64,000 nucleotides of DNA from Halopseudomonas laoshanensis (GTDB lineage: Bacteria; Pseudomonadota; Gammaproteobacteria; Pseudomonadales; Pseudomonadaceae): positions 53,857 to 117,856 of the forward strand of contig NZ_QOVF01000008.1 in the NCBI RefSeq assembly GCF_008365385.1. Direction: 5' to 3'. This document shows positions 8,411 through 19,329 of this stretch, one piece after another (the first letter of the stretch is position 1; the number at the start of each line of letters is the position of its first letter). A program made the position numbers and the translations under genes. A model generated the notes under the pieces. That model was not told where the DNA came from. It saw only the letters and a list, made by a program, of their open reading frames with translations, and searched no databases.

Positions 8411-9814
8411 ATGGCCAACGAGCGCACTTCCATTCACGGCATCTGGACCAGCCGGTGGGTCTTTATTCTGGCGGCGACCGGTTCGGCCGTTGGCCTGGGG
8501 AATATCTGGAAGTTTCCCTATATGGCAGGCGTGTACGGTGGCGGGGCGTTCGTGCTGGTTTACCTGTTGTGTATTGCATTGGTCGGGCTGCCGATCATGC
8601 TGGCGGAGACGGTGCTGGGCCGGCGCGGACGGCAGAGCCCGGTCAATACGCTGCGGAGTTTGGCAGTGCAGGCAGGCGCCTCGGCGCGGTGGTCTTGGGC
8701 GGCGATCATGGGTATGGTCGCGGCGCTGCTGATATTGTCCTTTTACAGTGTGGTCGCTGGTTGGTCACTGGATTACATCATCGGCATGGGCCGCGGTGAA
8801 TTTGTAGGTATTGACGGCGACAGTGCTGGCGCGCGTTTTGGCAGCCTGACGGCCGACCCATGGCGTCTGACCCTATGGCACAGTCTGTTCATGCTGGTTA
8901 CCGGGGTGATCATCGCCCGCGGCGTCGTGGCGGGACTGGAAAAGAGTTTGCGCATCATGATGCCGATGCTGTTTGTGCTGCTGATCATTCTGCTCGGCTA
9001 CAGCATGACCACCGGGCATTTCATGCAGGGCCTGACCTTTCTGTTTCATTTTGATCTCGCCGAAGTGCCGGACGGCATTCTCGCAGCCATGGGGCACGCG
9101 TTTTTTACCCTGAGTGTCGGCGTGGGATCGATCATGGTGTTCGGCTCTTATATGCCGAAGAATTCATCCATAGGCGGCACCGTAATGACGGTAGCGCTGC
9201 TGGATACCGTGGTTGCACTGACAGCAGGCATGGCGCTGTTTCCCATCGTATTTGCTGCCGGCCTGGAGCCCAGTGCCGGCCCGGGATTGATGTTTGTCAC
9301 GCTGCCGATTGCCTTCGGCAATATCGCCATGGGCCAGGTGTTCGGGCTAATGTTTTTCGTGCTGGTCGCGGTAGCGGCCTGGAGCTCGGCGATTTCCATG
9401 CTTGAGCCTGCGGTCGCGTACTGGGTTGAGCGGACCGGGCGCACGCGGACACAGATCACGGCACTGATCGCATTGATCTGCTGGGTCGTGGGGCTGGGCA
9501 CCGTGCTGTCATTCAATGTATTGGCAGACGCACGCTTCTTTGTCAGCGATGACTCCGGCTGGCGGCTATTTGTATGGGGCGCCGATGGCGGGAAAACGCT
9601 GTTTGAAAGCATTGATTATCTGACCAGCCGCATCATGCTGCCGCTGGGCGGGCTGCTCTTTGCGCTGTTCGCCGGCTGGGTGATCGGGCGAGACGTATTT
9701 CGAGCCGAGCTGGCGCTGCGCCATCCGCGGCTGTTTCCAGTGGTATATTGGCTGCTACGCTATGTGGCCCCGACAGGGGTGTTGATTGTGTTTGTGACTG
9801 AACTGTTCAAATAA
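8411..9814 (+). CDS. Sodium-dependent transporter, NSS/SNF family
   Basis: 467 residues with about 11-12 membrane segments. The N-terminus [26 protein letters not shown] carries the unwound TM1 substrate/Na+ site ([14 protein letters not shown]) diagnostic of neurotransmitter:sodium symporters of the LeuT fold. Bacterial members import amino acids or related amines; the substrate cannot be read from sequence. It starts 109 bases from divergent smpB, and ratA begins 20 bases after its stop, so cotranscription with ratA-rnfH is possible though functionally unrelated. Confidence 0.9.
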   Translation: MANERTSIHGIWTSRWVFILAATGSAVGLGNIWKFPYMAGVYGGGAFVLVYLLCIALVGLPIMLAETVLGRRGRQSPVNTLRSLAVQAGASARWSWAAIMGMVAALLILSFYSVVAGWSLDYIIGMGRGEFVGIDGDSAGARFGSLTADPWRLTLWHSLFMLVTGVIIARGVVAGLEKSLRIMMPMLFVLLIILLGYSMTTGHFMQGLTFLFHFDLAEVPDGILAAMGHAFFTLSVGVGSIMVFGSYMPKNSSIGGTVMTVALLDTVVALTAGMALFPIVFAAGLEPSAGPGLMFVTLPIAFGNIAMGQVFGLMFFVLVAVAAWSSAISMLEPAVAYWVERTGRTRTQITALIALICWVVGLGTVLSFNVLADARFFVSDDSGWRLFVWGADGGKTLFESIDYLTSRIMLPLGGLLFALFAGWVIGRDVFRAELALRHPRLFPVVYWLLRYVAPTGVLIVFVTELFK

Positions 9815-9834
9815 AGAGGCTTGAATAACCGGCT

Positions 9835-10272
9835 ATGACCCATATCCAGCGCTCGGCGTTGCTGCCGTATCCGGCTCAACGCCTGTTTGATCTCGTCAAT
9901 CGGGTGGAGCGGTACCCCGAGTTCCTGCCCTGGTGTGCCAAGGCGGAGATTCTCAGCGAAACCGACACCCAGATGCGTGCGCGCCTGACGGTGGCCAAGG
10001 CCGGATTAACCCAGTCGTTCACCACCAATAACACCTTGGTCCCTGGTCAGCGTATCGAGCTGCGGCTGGAAGACGGCCCGTTCAGTGATCTGCACGGTGT
10101 GTGGGAGTTTAAGGCGCTGGGTGAGAACGCCTGCAAGATCAGTCTGGATCTGCACTTCAGTTATGCCGGCCCGGTGGTCAAGGCGACGCTGGGACCGCTG
10201 TTCAATCAGGCCGCCAATAATATGGTCGAAGCTTTTTGTCAGCGTGCGAAGGAGCTATACGGCAATGGATAA
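9835..10272 (+). CDS. ratA: RatA / CoqPG-type START-like protein
   Basis: 145 residues with the START/polyketide-cyclase fold signature: SALLPYPAQRLFDLVNRVERYPEFLPWC near the start and FNQAANNMVEAFCQRAKELYG at the end. In E. coli the homologue was described as a toxin that blocks 50S-30S association; the family also resembles Coq10 ubiquinone-binding proteins, so the toxin role is not certain here. Its stop overlaps the next start by 8 bases (ATGGATAA), the common ratA-rnfH arrangement. Confidence 0.9.
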   Translation: MTHIQRSALLPYPAQRLFDLVNRVERYPEFLPWCAKAEILSETDTQMRARLTVAKAGLTQSFTTNNTLVPGQRIELRLEDGPFSDLHGVWEFKALGENACKISLDLHFSYAGPVVKATLGPLFNQAANNMVEAFCQRAKELYGNG

Positions 10273-10582
10273 AACGCTGGTGGTAGAAGTAGCCTACGCG
10301 CTGCCGCACAAGCAGAAGATTCTCAGCCTGACCGTGCCGGAGGGCACCACGGCGCTGCAGGCGGTGCAGCAATCGGGTATCCAGAACCATTTTCCAGAGC
10401 TCGATCTTGACGCAAGCGCCATGGGAATTTTTGGCAAAGGGATACCCAAGCCGGCAGAGCGGATTTTGCTGTCAGGTGAGCGAGTGGAAATTTATCGTCC
10501 GCTGATTGCCGATCCGAAAGAGGTTCGTAAGCAGAGGGCAGCTAAAGCCAAGGCAGCGAAGGATGAAGCTGAGGAAGGCTAG
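10265..10582 (+). CDS. rnfH: RnfH family ubiquitin-like protein (RatB)
   Basis: 105 residues from the ATG at 10265, overlapping the ratA stop. The sequence has the beta-grasp pattern of RnfH (VEVAYALPHKQKILSLTVPEGTTALQAVQQSG) and the characteristic VEIYRPLIADPKEVRKQRA before a basic, Ala/Lys-rich tail. The function is poorly defined; it is named for linkage to rnf genes in some species and as the partner of RatA in E. coli. The longer frame beginning at 10085 overlaps ratA out of frame and was not used. Confidence 0.92.
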   Translation: MDKTLVVEVAYALPHKQKILSLTVPEGTTALQAVQQSGIQNHFPELDLDASAMGIFGKGIPKPAERILLSGERVEIYRPLIADPKEVRKQRAAKAKAAKDEAEEG

Positions 10583-10609
10583 GGCTGTCAGCAGACAGCC
10601 CGGGCGGTA

Positions 10610-11050
10610 TTACTCTTCACCGGTGCCCAGCGGAGCACCCAGATCTACGGGGTAGGTTTCCAGTACTTCAGGCTCTTCCTCTTGGCCAGCGCCCATGATC
10701 CGTTCATCGCGGCTGGCGCCGGGAACGAAATCGCCGGACAAGCCAACCAGCAGATCGTTTTCAAAGTTCAGGCTGATGCGCTCTTGCGTGCGCTCCTGGT
10801 GACCCGCCTGCATGCTGTAGATATAATCCCAGCGATTCGGATGGAAGGTATCTTCTACCAGGGGCGTGCCCATGATGAAGCGCACCTGACGGGTAGTCAT
10901 GCCGGGGCGCAGTTGGTCAACCATCTCCTGGGTGACCACGTTGCCCTGTTGGACATCGATCTTGTAAACGCCGGGAAAGCTGCAGCCGGCGAGGCCCAGA
11001 ACGGAGAGACACAACAGGATACATAGGATTCGGTATAAGCTATTTGGCAT
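10610..11050 (-). CDS. bamE: Outer membrane assembly lipoprotein BamE (SmpA/OmlA)
   Basis: 146 residues with a lipoprotein signal: the lipobox LAGC places the acylated Cys at residue 22. The SmpA/OmlA domain follows ([41 protein letters not shown]). BamE is a lipoprotein of the BAM complex that inserts beta-barrel proteins. The acidic, Pro/Glu-rich C-terminus is common in pseudomonads. It is divergent from fur, with 93 bases between the starts, the usual bamE-fur arrangement in Pseudomonas. Confidence 0.95.
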   Translation of the reverse strand: MPNSLYRILCILLCLSVLGLAGCSFPGVYKIDVQQGNVVTQEMVDQLRPGMTTRQVRFIMGTPLVEDTFHPNRWDYIYSMQAGHQERTQERISLNFENDLLVGLSGDFVPGASRDERIMGAGQEEEPEVLETYPVDLGAPLGTGEE

Positions 11051-11143
11051 CGCGTGGTAACATCCACTATCGTGAAATGGCTGAATGGCCCTGAATCATA
11101 CCCGACAGATCCCGCCCTGCGAAGCGCTGAACGAGAAACTGAC

Positions 11144-11551
11144 ATGGTTGAGAATCAAGAACTCCGGAAAGCTGGCCTTAAGGTCACCCTGCCACGCGTC
11201 AAGATTTTGCAGATGCTGGACCACTCACCTGAGCGCCATATGAGCGCGGAAGACGTATACAAAGCCCTGATGGAAGCGGGTGAAGACGTCGGCCTGGCCA
11301 CGGTTTACCGCGTCCTGACGCAGTTTGAGTCGGCCGGCTTGGTCGTGCGCCACAATTTCGATGGCGGCCACGCCGTGTTTGAGTTGGCCGATGGCGAGCA
11401 TCACGATCATATGGTCTGCGTTGACACCGGTGAGGTAATCGAATTCTTCGATGCCGAGATCGAGCGTCGCCAGCGCGAAATCGTCAAGGAGCACGGTTTC
11501 GAAATGGTTGATCACAATCTGGTGCTGTATGTGAAGAAAAAGGGCGCCTAA
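11144..11551 (+). CDS. fur: Ferric uptake regulator Fur
   Basis: 135 residues from the ATG at 11144 (MVENQELRKAGLKVTLPRVKIL); upstream codons in frame are not family-like. The winged-helix DNA-binding half is followed by the metal site HHDHMVC. As in Pseudomonas Fur, only one Cys is present where E. coli has CxxC. It represses iron-uptake genes with Fe2+; a matching site occurs upstream of the broken siderophore receptor at 55247. Convergent with recN, 20 bases between stops. Confidence 0.97.
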   Translation: MVENQELRKAGLKVTLPRVKILQMLDHSPERHMSAEDVYKALMEAGEDVGLATVYRVLTQFESAGLVVRHNFDGGHAVFELADGEHHDHMVCVDTGEVIEFFDAEIERRQREIVKEHGFEMVDHNLVLYVKKKGA

Positions 11552-11571
11552 GCACCCTTTTCGTGTTCCAG

Positions 11572-13242
11572 CTATACCGCCGAGAGTAGCTTGCGCGCGT
11601 GCGCGAGCGACTCGTCGGTCAGATCGATACCTCCCAACATCCGCGCAACTTCGTGTACCCGACCATCCTTGTCCAGGTTGTCGATGCGAGTACTTGTCGA
11701 CTCTTTGCCTTGCTCTTTGCGTACGAACAGATGCTGATGCCCTTGCGCCGCTACCTGTGGCAAGTGAGTCACCGTCAACACCTGGCCGTGGCCGCCAAGT
11801 TGGCGTAGCAGGTTGCCGACGATCTCCGCGGTTGGTCCGCCGATGCCCACATCCACTTCATCGAATACCAACGTGGGCACCCGTGAGGTCTGCGCGGTAG
11901 ATACCTGGATGCCCAGGCTGATCCGCGACAGTTCACCGCCGGAGGCCACTTTGGCCAGCGGTTTGGCTGGTTGGCCGGGGTTGGCGCTGACCAGCAGTTC
12001 GACGCTTTCCCGGCCGTGCGGCAGGCAGCTATGCGCTTCGTGGGTATTGAGCTGGACCTTGACCTGGCCGCCGGGCATACCCAATTGTTGAATCTCCCGC
12101 GTCACCGCCTCTTCCAGCTTGGTGGCGCCAGCCTGACGCTTGCCACTCAGCTCGTCTGCCAATTGCCGGTAGTGTTCGCGGTAGGCTTCCAGCTCCTCCG
12201 CCAGGCGCTCGGCATCAGCGTCCTGCTGCTGCATGCTTTCCAGTTCATCGATCAGTTGCTGCTGCAGTACGGGTAGTTGATCCGGATTGACCTTGTGCTT
12301 GCGCGCCAGGTCGTAAATGGCGCCCAGACGCTCTTCAACCTGTTGTTGGCGCTCGGGGTCGGCCTCGAAATGATCCAGATAACGCGTCAGCTCACCCACT
12401 GCCTCTTCAATCTGAATCTGCGCGCTGGCCAGCATGCCGTCGGCTTCTTCCAGGCTGTGATGGCTGCTGCGAAATGCCGCCAGCCGCTGCTGGCTGATGG
12501 TCAGCGCATGCAGCACGCTGCCGCTATCGTTCTCGCTGCACAGGTTGATCACATGCTGGCAGGACTGCATGATCTGCTCGGCGTTGGCCAACTGGCGTTG
12601 ATCGTTTTCCAGCTCGTCCAGCTCGCCTTCCTGCAGGCTCAGGTTGTCCAGTTCCTCCAGTTGATAGGTCAGCAGTTGCAGGCGCGAAGTCTGCTCATTA
12701 CCTTTTTCGCTGGCCTGTTTCAGTGCCTGTTCGGTCTGCTTGCAGCGCTGCGCGGCCAGTTGCACCTGGCGGGCGAGGTCGGTACTGCCGGTGTAATCGT
12801 CCAGCAGGCGGCGATGGGTGTCGGGCTTGAGCAGTGACTGGTGTTCATGCTGGCTGTGAATGTCGATGAGCATTTCGCCCAGCGCTTTCAGATCCTGCTG
12901 CGGGCAGGGGCTGCCATTAATATAGCCACGCGAGCGACCCTCGGCGGTAATCACCCGACGCAAAATCACCTGCTGGTCCGCGCTGTTCAGGTCGCGTTCA
13001 TCCAGCCAGGCCTGGGCTTCAGGGATCTGACTGATATCAAAGGTGGCGAGAATATCCGCCTTGTCGGTACCCGGACGCACGGCACCGCTGTCGGCGCGGT
13101 CGCCCAGAGTCAGTGCCAGAGCATCCAGCATGATCGACTTGCCAGCGCCGGTTTCCCCGGTGATGACCGTCATACCGCTGCTTAGCTCCAGTTCCAGGTG
13201 ATCGACGATGGCGTAATTGTTCACCGCAAGATGTACCAGCAT
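11572..13242 (-). CDS. recN: DNA repair protein RecN
   Basis: 556 residues from the ATG at 13242, the family's usual length; the frame continues 162 codons upstream into the grpE region but that stretch is not RecN-like. SMC-type ATPase: Walker A GETGAGKS at residues 29-36, a long coiled coil rich in Glu/Gln/Leu, ABC signature ASGGELSRISLG and Walker B LVFDEVDVGIGG near the C-terminus. It acts in double-strand break repair and is a classic SOS gene. A LexA box lies 22 bases upstream of the start codon. Confidence 0.96.
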   Translation of the reverse strand: MLVHLAVNNYAIVDHLELELSSGMTVITGETGAGKSIMLDALALTLGDRADSGAVRPGTDKADILATFDISQIPEAQAWLDERDLNSADQQVILRRVITAEGRSRGYINGSPCPQQDLKALGEMLIDIHSQHEHQSLLKPDTHRRLLDDYTGSTDLARQVQLAAQRCKQTEQALKQASEKGNEQTSRLQLLTYQLEELDNLSLQEGELDELENDQRQLANAEQIMQSCQHVINLCSENDSGSVLHALTISQQRLAAFRSSHHSLEEADGMLASAQIQIEEAVGELTRYLDHFEADPERQQQVEERLGAIYDLARKHKVNPDQLPVLQQQLIDELESMQQQDADAERLAEELEAYREHYRQLADELSGKRQAGATKLEEAVTREIQQLGMPGGQVKVQLNTHEAHSCLPHGRESVELLVSANPGQPAKPLAKVASGGELSRISLGIQVSTAQTSRVPTLVFDEVDVGIGGPTAEIVGNLLRQLGGHGQVLTVTHLPQVAAQGHQHLFVRKEQGKESTSTRIDNLDKDGRVHEVARMLGGIDLTDESLAHARKLLSAV

Positions 13243-13263
13243 GGCCGCGCTCCCGTTTTCAGT

Positions 13264-13279
13264 CTGGTTATTTATACAG
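13264..13279. promoter_or_regulatory. LexA (SOS) box of recN
   Basis: CTGGTTATTTATACAG fits the gammaproteobacterial LexA consensus CTG-N10-CAG with an AT-rich centre. It lies 22-37 bases before the recN ATG. It is also 66 bases upstream of the sigma-32 promoter of grpE, but recN is the expected target. Confidence 0.85.
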
Positions 13280-13344
13280 TAGTTTGGCTTTTGTTCACAA
13301 GAGCCCGGAATTTGCGATTTTTCTGAACTCTGGTTTTTCCAACC

Positions 13345-13373
13345 CTTGAAGCCTGATTTAAAGACCCCATATA
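13345..13373 (+). promoter_or_regulatory. Sigma-32 heat-shock promoter of grpE
   Basis: CTTGAA, then exactly 14 bases, then CCCCATATA. This matches the RpoH consensus CTTGAA-N13/15-CCCCATNT almost perfectly. It lies about 60 bases before the grpE ATG. Confidence 0.9.
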
Positions 13374-13433
13374 AGGTGCAGACATTGATCAACAGGGCGG
13401 CATGCCGCCTGATTGCTAGAACAGGAGACACAG

Positions 13434-14012
13434 ATGGCAGACGAACAGAGACAGGATCCGGCCACCGATGAGTTGGCTGAAGATGCGTTGGACACCGTGG
13501 TAACTGACGATCTGGCAGCGCAGGTTGCCAGCCTCGAAGAGCAGTTGGCGGCCGCGCAGGATCAAGCTCTGCGGGCAGCTGCCGATGTGCAGAACGCCCG
13601 CCGCCGCGCGGAGCAGGAAGTGGAAAAGGCGCACAAGTTTGCCCTTGAGCGTTTCGCCAATGAGCTGCTGCCGGTGGTTGACAGCCTTGAGCGCGGCATG
13701 GAGTTGTCCGATGCCAGCGACCCGGCAATCAAACCCATGCGCGATGGCATGGATCTGACCCTGAAGCTGTTTGCCGAAACCCTAGCGCGCTTCCAGATCG
13801 TTCCGGTCGAGCCGCATGGCGAGCCCTTCAATCCGGAACTGCATCAGGCGATGGCCATGGAGGAACGCGATAGCGTCGAACCCAATACCGTTATTCGCGT
13901 ATTCCAAAAGGGCTACACCATAAATGGTCGTCTGTTGCGCCCGGCCATGGTCGTGGTCAGCAAGACCCCGACAGACAAGCCGGCGTCTCCATCGATTGAT
14001 GAGCAGGCTTGA
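13434..14012 (+). CDS. grpE: Nucleotide exchange factor GrpE
   Basis: 192 residues from the ATG at 13434 (AGGAGA 7-10 bases upstream). An acidic N-terminus and coiled coil ([27 protein letters not shown]) are followed by the conserved [16 protein letters not shown] and the beta-domain [17 protein letters not shown]. It releases ADP from DnaK. It is first in a grpE-dnaK-dnaJ series and has its own heat-shock promoter. Confidence 0.97.
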   Translation: MADEQRQDPATDELAEDALDTVVTDDLAAQVASLEEQLAAAQDQALRAAADVQNARRRAEQEVEKAHKFALERFANELLPVVDSLERGMELSDASDPAIKPMRDGMDLTLKLFAETLARFQIVPVEPHGEPFNPELHQAMAMEERDSVEPNTVIRVFQKGYTINGRLLRPAMVVVSKTPTDKPASPSIDEQA

Positions 14013-14036
14013 AATAAATTCCACTGCCCCCATTAA
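14008..14036 (+). promoter_or_regulatory. Second sigma-32 promoter, upstream of dnaK
   Basis: CTTGAA (overlapping the last codons of grpE), 14 bases, then CCCCATTAA. The format is identical to the grpE promoter. It gives dnaK an independent heat-shock start about 65 bases before its ATG. Confidence 0.85.
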
Positions 14037-14100
14037 GGGTGCATGAACAGACTAACCCGTGCCGCCGGTTATCCGCGGCAAGTTTAATCGGAGAATAGAT

Positions 14101-16023
14101 ATGGGCAAGATTATCGGTATCGACCTGGGGACTACCAACTCCTGCGTTGCAATCATGGAAAATGGCGTTGCCAAAGTCATCGAGAACGCTGAGGGCGCTC
14201 GCACCACTCCTTCGATCGTGGCCTACACCGGCGACGGCGAAACGCTGGTCGGCCAGTCCGCCAAGCGTCAATCGGTGACCAACCCGCAGAACACCTTGAA
14301 CGCGGTCAAGCGTCTGATCGGCCGTCGTTTCGAAGAAGAAGTGGTCCAGAAAGATATCAAGCTTGTCCCTTACAAGATCGTCAAGGCTGACAATGGTGAT
14401 GCCTGGGTCGAAGTGAAGGGCGAGAAAATGGCACCTCCGCAGATTTCTGCCGAAGTGCTGAAGAAGATGAAGAAGACTGCCGAGGATTACCTGGGCGAAG
14501 CCGTAACTGAAGCGGTTATCACCGTACCGGCCTACTTTAACGACAGCCAGCGTCAGGCGACCAAAGACGCCGGCCGTATCGCTGGTCTGGACGTCAAGCG
14601 GATCATCAACGAGCCGACTGCTGCCGCGCTGGCCTACGGCATGGATAAATCTCGTGGCGACTCCACCATCGTCGTTTACGACCTGGGTGGCGGTACCTTC
14701 GACGTATCCGTGATCGAAATTGCCGAAGTTGATGGCGAGCACCAGTTTGAAGTGTTGGCCACCAACGGTGACACCTTCCTGGGTGGCGAAGATTTCGACA
14801 TGCGTCTGATCGATTACCTGGCAGACGAATTCAAGAAAGAAAATGGCATTGACCTGCACACCGATCCGTTGGCATTGCAGCGTCTGAAAGAGGCGGCGGA
14901 GAAGGCCAAGATCGAGCTGTCTTCCAGCAGCCAGACTGACGTCAACCTGCCGTACATTACTGCCGACTCCACAGGTCCCAAGCACCTGCAGGTCAAGGTC
15001 ACCCGTGCCAAGCTGGAGTCGCTGGTTGAAGAGCTGATCAAGCGCAGTATCGAGCCTTGCCGCGTAGCCATGAAAGACGCTGGTCTGGACGTGTCCGAGA
15101 TCAACGAAGTGATTCTGGTTGGTGGTCAGACGCGTATGCCGCTGGTGCAGAAGACCGTTGCTGACTTCTTCGGCAAAGAGCCACGCAAAGACGTTAACCC
15201 CGATGAAGCAGTCGCCGTTGGCGCAGCGATTCAGGGTGCGGTACTCGCCGGTGACGTAAAAGACGTGTTGCTGCTCGACGTATCGCCGCTGTCTTTGGGT
15301 ATCGAAACCATGGGCGGCGTGATGACCACGCTGATCGAGAAGAACACCACCATCCCGACCAAGAAGTCGCAGGTGTTCTCCACTGCTGACGACAACCAGA
15401 CCGCCGTGACCATTCACGTGCTGCAAGGTGAGCGTAAGCAGGCCGGGCAGAACAAGTCGCTGGGTCGTTTCGATCTGGCCGATATTCCGCCAGCCCCACG
15501 CGGTGTGCCGCAGGTTGAAGTGAGCTTTGACATCGACGCCAACGGTATCCTTAACGTGTCTGCGAAAGACAAGGCAACCGGCAAGCAACAGTCGATCATC
15601 ATCAAGGCCTCTTCCGGTCTGAGCGATGAAGAAATCGACAACATGGTTCGTGATGCCGAAGCCAACGCCGAGGAAGATCGCAAGTTCGAAGAGCTGGTAA
15701 CCACCCGTAACCAGGCAGATCAGCTGGTCCACGCTACCCGCAAGACCTTGACTGAAGCTGGCGACAAGGCCACCGAGGAAGAGAAAACCGCAATCGAGAC
15801 CGCTTTGGCGAATCTGGAAGCGGCGATCAAAACCGACGACAAGGCCGACATCGAAGCCAAGATCACGGCGCTGTCTGAAGCATCCGGTCCGCTGGTGCAG
15901 AAGATGTACGCCGAGCAGGCGCAGCCAGGCCAAGGTGGTCCGGATGCCCAGGCTGATGGTCAGCAGGAAGCGGGCGACGACGTTGTCGATGCCGAGTTCG
16001 AAGAGGTCAAGGACAACAAGTAA
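14101..16023 (+). CDS. dnaK: Chaperone DnaK (Hsp70)
   Basis: 640 residues from the ATG at 14101; [15 protein letters not shown] is the universal start, and GGAG lies 8-11 bases upstream. The nucleotide-binding domain has DLGGGTFD, and the linker/substrate domain has [18 protein letters not shown]. The C-terminus ends in an acidic tail with EEVKDNK, close to the DnaJ/GrpE-responsive EEVKD motif. Works with GrpE and DnaJ encoded on either side. A 658-codon open frame on the opposite strand is an artefact of codon bias. Confidence 0.99.
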   Translation: MGKIIGIDLGTTNSCVAIMENGVAKVIENAEGARTTPSIVAYTGDGETLVGQSAKRQSVTNPQNTLNAVKRLIGRRFEEEVVQKDIKLVPYKIVKADNGDAWVEVKGEKMAPPQISAEVLKKMKKTAEDYLGEAVTEAVITVPAYFNDSQRQATKDAGRIAGLDVKRIINEPTAAALAYGMDKSRGDSTIVVYDLGGGTFDVSVIEIAEVDGEHQFEVLATNGDTFLGGEDFDMRLIDYLADEFKKENGIDLHTDPLALQRLKEAAEKAKIELSSSSQTDVNLPYITADSTGPKHLQVKVTRAKLESLVEELIKRSIEPCRVAMKDAGLDVSEINEVILVGGQTRMPLVQKTVADFFGKEPRKDVNPDEAVAVGAAIQGAVLAGDVKDVLLLDVSPLSLGIETMGGVMTTLIEKNTTIPTKKSQVFSTADDNQTAVTIHVLQGERKQAGQNKSLGRFDLADIPPAPRGVPQVEVSFDIDANGILNVSAKDKATGKQQSIIIKASSGLSDEEIDNMVRDAEANAEEDRKFEELVTTRNQADQLVHATRKTLTEAGDKATEEEKTAIETALANLEAAIKTDDKADIEAKITALSEASGPLVQKMYAEQAQPGQGGPDAQADGQQEAGDDVVDAEFEEVKDNK

Positions 16024-16081
16024 GCTCCTGACTCATCGGCAGTTGCAGGCGCGCTGATGCGCCTGTAACCGACCATTACCA

Positions 16082-16110
16082 GGCAACGCGGGAGCTATTC
16101 CCGCGTTGCC
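16082..16110 (+). terminator. Strong hairpin between dnaK and dnaJ
   Basis: GGCAACGCGGGA and TCCCGCGTTGCC form a perfect 12-bp stem with loop GCTAT. It is followed only by GTTTGTG, so termination should be partial. A smaller stem, CAGGCGC/GCGCCTG, precedes it at about 16046-16065. Together they could lower dnaJ relative to dnaK. Confidence 0.7.
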
Positions 16111-16159
16111 GTTTGTGTAACAGGGGCAGGCAAGCGTCCCGGTAAAGGAAATCTGAACG

Positions 16160-18123
<1,964 letters not shown>

Positions 18124-18150
18124 GCGGGCGGTAAGTGTCATCTGCAAAAC

Positions 18151-18188
18151 AAAAAGGGCGGCGAGCCAGAGGTTCGCCGCCCTTTTTT
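18151..18188. terminator. Bidirectional terminator after dapB
   Basis: GGGCGGCGA and TCGCCGCCC form a 9-bp stem flanked by an A-run and a T-run, placed between convergent dapB and the gene at 18200. Confidence 0.93.
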
Positions 18189-18199
18189 ATGGCTGTTGT

Positions 18200-18958
18200 T
18201 CAGGCGCCGCTGCGTGCCACGTCGCGAGCCATGTTGTTCAGCGTTTGCACGTTGCGCTGTAGATAGAAGGCGGCAATCGTCGGCACCCAGTCTGATAACG
18301 GATTCTTCAGTCGAGGCTGGATAAATTCATATTGCTTGTCCAGGCGCGAGAAGGTTTCGCTCTGATCCGGATAGATCCCTTTGAGTTCGGCGGAACGAGC
18401 CAGAATGCTGGCATCAAGAATATCGAACAGGCCTTCCTGGTTTTCCAGGAAATACACCCCCACCGAACTGAACATGTTGTTCTGGTACAGCATCAGGATC
18501 TGGCTGGTTTCCAGGCTCTGCTTGTGCAGTGCCAGCAAATCCTCGGGCATATCCGCAGCTGCTGCTTCATAGGCGCTGGCAGCGGCGGCGTCGAAGGCGC
18601 CATGGGCCTGCATGATCCGGTTCACTGTAGCCAGATTGTAGTGGGCTTCTTCATCTCCGAGGGCTTCCAGTTCGCGAATCAACAGTTGGAAGTTGGCAAA
18701 TGGAGTGGTCAATTCAGAGGGGTTGCCTAGTTGCTGCAACAGCTGGCTCATGGTCGCGAGTGCGCGGTTGTACTCTTCGCGGTTGCCCGGTTCGCGGACG
18801 CGTTCGAACAGATTATTGTCAATCAACAGGTAGGTGCCCGCCGTATAGCCTTCGCTGCGCAGCTCGTGCAGTGTTTGCAGTCGCTGTACGTCGGCGTAAG
18901 CCATGGGTGCCAAGCATAGCAATATCAGCACTAGGAAGCGTTTCAGGTGCAATACCAT
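18200..18958 (-). CDS. Conserved hypothetical periplasmic protein
   Basis: 252 residues with a clear signal peptide (MVLHLKRFLVLILLCLAPMAYA), so the protein is exported. The mature part is predicted largely alpha-helical, with repeats of Leu/Glu/Gln-rich segments such as LATMSQLLQQLGNP and LLIRELEALGDEEAHYNLATVNRIMQ. No enzyme motif, lipobox or membrane anchor is visible. It is transcribed alone, convergent with dapB and divergent from carA. I recognise no family; a conserved Pseudomonas protein of unknown function is the best description. Confidence 0.75.
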   Translation of the reverse strand: MVLHLKRFLVLILLCLAPMAYADVQRLQTLHELRSEGYTAGTYLLIDNNLFERVREPGNREEYNRALATMSQLLQQLGNPSELTTPFANFQLLIRELEALGDEEAHYNLATVNRIMQAHGAFDAAAASAYEAAAADMPEDLLALHKQSLETSQILMLYQNNMFSSVGVYFLENQEGLFDILDASILARSAELKGIYPDQSETFSRLDKQYEFIQPRLKNPLSDWVPTIAAFYLQRNVQTLNNMARDVARSGA

Positions 18959-19246
18959 GATCTAGTCCCCGAATCCTTTTTTGTTTTTGTGTGCTGACGT
19001 CTATCAGGCCAACTCCTGTGCCGGCTATGCCGGTACGGGATCGGGTCGGATCTTGCCAGCTTCCGTATTCCAGCGGCTGTTTTATCACAAATGTCTCGGC
19101 ATATGAAACATAGTGGCATTTGTGTTGTCGTGGGTGGCACTCGCTCGTCTGTTTGTACAGGTCATTCGGTGTGGATATTTGCCTGTCGAGCCGTTACAAT
19201 TGCGAGCTAATCTGTCTATTCAGCGCGCATCTGACAATGCCTTGCA

Positions 19247-19282
19247 GCGGGATGAAGTGTTAAGCACCTCATTCCCGCTTTT
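19247..19282 (+). promoter_or_regulatory. Terminator-like hairpin in the carA upstream region
   Basis: GCGGGATGAAGTG pairs with CACCTCATTCCCGC (one bulge, one mismatch) and is followed by TTTT. It lies 48 bases before the carA start in the plus direction, where an ordinary terminator would block the operon unless the promoter is downstream of it. It may be a pyrimidine or arginine-responsive attenuator, or the end of an upstream transcript. Confidence 0.45.
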
Positions 19283-19329
19283 GTGCAGCCCGCGTTTGGT
19301 AAAATCTGTCAGTCCTATCGGAGGTTTTC

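Noticed and set aside
10085..10582. 165-codon version of rnfH
   Set aside because: The N-terminal 60 codons overlap ratA in another frame and are unlike RnfH; the start at 10265 fits the family.
13957..15933. 658-codon open frame antisense to dnaK
   Set aside because: dnaK is complete and unmistakable on the plus strand; long antisense frames over highly biased genes are a codon-usage artefact, and the translation resembles no protein.
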